Positions 5,219 through 7,324 of a stretch of 7,324 bases of DNA are shown here, piece by piece. Numbering within the stretch: position 1 is the first letter of the stretch; every line of letters begins with the position of its first letter. The translations under genes were made by a program, and so were the position numbers. Below the pieces are notes generated by a model. The model saw only the letters and a program-made list of their open reading frames with translations, searched no databases and was not told the DNA's origin. Origin of the DNA: an uncultured Collinsella sp. (GTDB lineage: Bacteria > Actinomycetota > Coriobacteriia > Coriobacteriales > Coriobacteriaceae); contig CABUOF010000085.1 in assembly GCA_902493125.1 (NCBI GenBank), positions 1 to 7,324 on the forward strand, given 5' to 3'.

Positions 5219-6556
5219 TTAGGAGTTCGCCAGGTAGTGCTTGATCTCCCACTCGGTGATCGTAGACTCGAACTTATGCCACTCGTCGCGCTTCTTTTTG
5301 AGGAAGAAGCTGTGGATGTGCTCGCCGAGGGCATCCTTCATAAACTGCGAGTCCTCAAACACGTCGAGCGCCTCTTTGAGCGAGCGAGGCAGCGGCGTGT
5401 AGCCGGCCTCGACCATCTGACGGTCGGTAAGCTTGAGCGTCTCAGCCGTTGCCTCGGGCGGGAGCTCCAGCTTGCGCTCGATGCCGTCCAGACCAGCCGC
5501 CAGCGTGACGGCGTTGACCAGGTACGGGTTGGCCATGGGGTCGGGGCTGCGAAGCTCGATGCGCGTGGACAGCTGCTTGCCGGGCTTGTAGACCGGAATG
5601 CGGACCATACTCGCGCGGTTGCGCAGGCCCCACGTGGCGTACTGCGGCACGGAGTCGCCGCCCGTGGTGATGCGCTTGTACGAGTTGACCGTGGGGTTAG
5701 TGATGGCGCTGATCTCGCGCGCGTGCGCCAAGATGCCGGCCATGTAGTGCTTGGCGATATCGGAGAGGTGGTACTTCTCGTCGTCCTCGCCCCAAAAGAC
5801 GTTGTTGCCGTCGTGGTCGAATAGCGACTGGCACAGGAACATAGCGCTGCCGTCCTCGCCCGCCAACGGCTTGGGCATAAAGGAGGCGTGGCACCCGCTC
5901 TCGTAAGCCTGCTGCTTAATGATGAGTTTGGCCGTGGTGATGGCGTCGGACATGCTCAGGGCCTCGGCGTGGCGCAGGCTCATGCCGTGCTGCGAGCGGC
6001 CGGCGGCGTGGAAGGTGTACTCCACGGGCACGGACATCTTCTCGAGCGTGAGGACCGTGTTGCGGCGCAGGTCGCGAGCGGCATCGCTCACCGAAAGATC
6101 GAAGTAGCCCACGTTGTCGAGCGGCTCGGGGGGGTGCTCGTCGGGGAAGTAGTAATACTCCAGCTCGGCACCCACGTTGAGCAGGTAGCCAGCCTTCTCG
6201 GCCTTATAGAACATGCGGCGCAACGCATCGCGCGGATCGCCGGCGAAGGGCTTGCGGTCGGGGGTGCACACATCGCAGAACACGCGGGCGACGCCGTTGT
6301 GGCTCGGGCGCCACGGCAAAATCTGGAAGGTCGAAGCATCGGGGAATGCCAGCATGTCAGCTTCCTCGGGCGTGGCAAAGCCCTCGATGGCGGAGCCGTC
6401 AAAGCCAATGCCCTCCTCAAAAGCGACCTCGAGGTCCTCGGGGCTAATGGCAAAGTTCTTGAGGCGGCCGAGAATGTCGACAAACCACAGACGCACAAAG
6501 CGGATATCACGCTGCTCTACGGAACGGAGTACGTAATCGATGTTCTGCTGGTTCAT
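5219..6556 (-). CDS. glnA: Type I glutamine synthetase homologue with substituted metal-ligand residues
   Basis: The 445-residue length and fold signatures match short type I glutamine synthetases, which make glutamine from glutamate, ammonia and ATP as cytoplasmic dodecamers. Family motifs present are VRLWFVDILGRLKN, GFDGSAIEGF (51-60), GAELEYYYF (E131, E133), FMPKP, NPTVNSYKR (287-295), NRASMVRIP and RIELRSPDP (E334). Several active-site positions differ from the usual enzyme. The canonical HHEVAPGQHEID stretch is FHAAGRSQHGMS, so two metal-binding Glu are A184 and G191. The metal-binding His of GSGMH is F240. The flap GYEAP appears as GGDSVP, with D301 and one extra residue. The frame is intact and the C-terminus (EWHKFE, ITEWE, YL) is normal, so this is not decay by frameshift. 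No adenylylation-type extension is present. AAGGGGAG lies four bases before the ATG. It is probably cotranscribed with the GlnR-like gene. It may be a pseudoenzyme, or act on another substrate; the homology is certain and the activity is not. Confidence 0.9.
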   Translation of the reverse strand: MNQQNIDYVLRSVEQRDIRFVRLWFVDILGRLKNFAISPEDLEVAFEEGIGFDGSAIEGFATPEEADMLAFPDASTFQILPWRPSHNGVARVFCDVCTPDRKPFAGDPRDALRRMFYKAEKAGYLLNVGAELEYYYFPDEHPPEPLDNVGYFDLSVSDAARDLRRNTVLTLEKMSVPVEYTFHAAGRSQHGMSLRHAEALSMSDAITTAKLIIKQQAYESGCHASFMPKPLAGEDGSAMFLCQSLFDHDGNNVFWGEDDEKYHLSDIAKHYMAGILAHAREISAITNPTVNSYKRITTGGDSVPQYATWGLRNRASMVRIPVYKPGKQLSTRIELRSPDPMANPYLVNAVTLAAGLDGIERKLELPPEATAETLKLTDRQMVEAGYTPLPRSLKEALDVFEDSQFMKDALGEHIHSFFLKKKRDEWHKFESTITEWEIKHYLANS

Positions 6557-6591
6557 GTCGCTCCCCTTTCTTTCGGGCGGGTTTCGACTGG

Positions 6592-6637
6592 TCTATATCG
6601 CAGATACTATCGCAGAAAAATGTTTCCGCAGGGTTAA
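6592..6637 (-). promoter_or_regulatory. Candidate glnA promoter with a GlnR-box-like site
   Basis: On the minus strand, TTAAC-N6-GAAAC lies at 6622-6637. It matches nine of ten fixed bases of the half-operator gTnAC-N6-GaAAC known for actinobacterial GlnR. A second repeat at the usual 22-base period is not evident. Downstream are two -10-like hexamers, TAGTAT (6604-6609) and TATAGA (6592-6597), without a clear -35. That would suit an activator-dependent promoter. Site assignment is inference. Confidence 0.4.
6596..6616. repeat. Tandem 9-bp direct repeat in the glnA upstream region
   Basis: TATCGCAGA occurs at 6596-6604 and again at 6608-6616, a 12-base period, overlapping both candidate -10 hexamers. 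It could be a pair of operator half-sites on nearly the same face of the helix, or a simple local duplication. Confidence 0.6.
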
Positions 6638-6690
6638 AGCGTATCAAGCGCTCAAAAAACGTGTGTGAACAGGCAGTTGCGAACGAATGG

Positions 6691-7324
6691 TTAGCGCGAG
6701 GTTGATGCGCGGTGTTCGATGTGGCCGGGAATCTCGATGCGTTTGGGCGCCAGCTTTGCGGCCTCGCCCACCGTAGTGGTAACAACGTCAATGCGCTCGG
6801 AGAGGCGCTCGACCACGCGCTCGGCGATGGTAAGGGTGTCTTGCGCGGCCGTGGTCACGCCGCCAAAGAGCACATGGTTCCAGGGGTAGTCGTCAAACGT
6901 CGCGATTTTGAGCCCCGCCGGCAGCGAGGGACCAAGCTGCGCCAGCGCCTCGGTCAGACGCAGGAAAACCAGGCCGTTGACAGCAATGAGGCCGAGCTTT
7001 TTGCCTGCATAGCCGCGGATGGTCTCGTCCAAGCGGCCGACGCCCGAGGCGCCACCGTCGGCCAGAGTGACGACCTCACCCGCAAGGCCGCGTCGCGAAA
7101 GCTCGTCGGCAAAGGCCTCGGCGCGCTCGCGACGCACGGGGCTGTCGTCGCTTGCCTCGGTGAGCAGGCACAGGCGCTCGCTGTCCGCAGCGGCCAAGGC
7201 GTCTACCAAGCCGGCGACCAGCTCACGGTTGTTAGATGTCACCAGATCGACACCGCCGTCGGCAACATCGCGGTCGAGCAGCACAACGGGCAGGCGTCCC
7301 GCTGCCGCGGCGATCGCCTCGTCG
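6691..7324 (-). CDS. C-terminal part of a LacI-family transcriptional regulator (5' end outside window)
   Basis: The frame is open from the right edge of the window (first full codon GAC at 7321-7323) to a TAA at 6691-6693, giving 211 residues. A GTG at 7284 could be called as a start, but the preceding codons continue the family pattern (GRLPVVLLDRD), so the gene is cut by the edge. It matches the periplasmic-binding-protein-like effector domain of LacI/GalR regulators: PVVLLDR, a TSNNRELVAGLVDALAAA helix, RRERAEAFADELSRRGL, LIAVNGLVFLRLTEALAQLG, then the typical IATFDDYPW and a conserved ending, KRIEIPGHIEHRAST. Such proteins bind a sugar or related ligand and release operator DNA. The N-terminal helix-turn-helix is not visible and the ligand is unknown. 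It lies 134 bases upstream of glnA on the same strand. No good terminator is seen between them, only a T6 run, so read-through is possible. Confidence 0.88.
   Translation of the reverse strand, partial: DEAIAAAAGRLPVVLLDRDVADGGVDLVTSNNRELVAGLVDALAAADSERLCLLTEASDDSPVRRERAEAFADELSRRGLAGEVVTLADGGASGVGRLDETIRGYAGKKLGLIAVNGLVFLRLTEALAQLGPSLPAGLKIATFDDYPWNHVLFGGVTTAAQDTLTIAERVVERLSERIDVVTTTVGEAAKLAPKRIEIPGHIEHRASTSR

Noticed and set aside
5169..5252. Upstream in-frame start for the GlnR-like regulator adding 28 residues
   Set aside because: It would overlap the end of glnA and has no ribosome binding site. GGAGG precedes the ATG at 5168, and the shorter form puts the aspartate at position 50 as in GlnR.
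5888..6637. Plus-strand open frame opposite the start of glnA
   Set aside because: It is antisense to conserved glutamine synthetase motifs and ends in the glnA promoter region. The composition is that of a shadow frame.
6644..6655. TCAAGCGCTCAA, a possible LacI-family operator with AGCGCT core
   Set aside because: Only the central six bases and one outer pair are symmetric. It lies downstream of the lacI-type gene rather than at its promoter, so support is too weak.
6650..6690. Possible terminator after the LacI-type gene
   Set aside because: There is a T6 run on the minus strand, but I could not find a stable hairpin in front of it.

Overview
The window reads as high-GC chromosome from an actinobacterium. 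A gut coriobacterium such as Collinsella is my best guess, from the style of LigA, the HtrA protease and the GlnR-like regulator. That is a recognition-based inference, not a computed placement. Six protein genes fill almost all of it. I see no tRNA, rRNA, CRISPR array, insertion sequence or prophage gene. The longest stretch without a gene is about 250 bases.

Layout: (1) Bases 1-305, plus strand: the C-terminal 100 residues of a regulator with a GyrI/BmrR-like effector domain, probably MerR family. A hairpin at 304-343 separates it from the convergent gene that follows. (2) 363-2591, minus strand: ligA, the NAD+-dependent DNA ligase, with an N-terminal extension that carries a QSSLF motif resembling a sliding-clamp-binding peptide. 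(3) 2839-4299, minus: a membrane-anchored HtrA/DegP-type serine protease with one PDZ domain and its own strong terminator. (4) 4506-5168, minus: an OmpR-type regulator whose receiver is degenerate and whose DNA-binding domain resembles actinobacterial GlnR. It ends at a hairpin terminator. (5) 5219-6556, minus: a type I glutamine synthetase homologue. (6) 6691-7324, minus: the C-terminal part of a LacI-family regulator that runs off the right edge.

The part most worth attention is 4506-6690. The glutamine synthetase homologue keeps the overall fold signatures. However, three residues that bind catalytic metal in normal enzymes are replaced: two Glu by Ala184 and Gly191, and one His by Phe240. 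The flap Glu also appears to be Asp. Only 50 bases downstream, with no terminator between, lies the GlnR-like regulator. The pair looks like one transcript. Upstream of the synthetase is a sequence fitting half of a GlnR operator, TTAAC-N6-GAAAC. My working hypothesis is a nitrogen-responsive module in which a GlnA-like protein, possibly catalytically inactive or altered, is expressed with the regulator that controls it. The residue changes are directly visible; loss of activity and a sensing role are inference.

The other genes are housekeeping: replication and repair (ligA) and envelope protein quality control (htrA). Each probably forms its own transcription unit, because a hairpin terminator follows each one.
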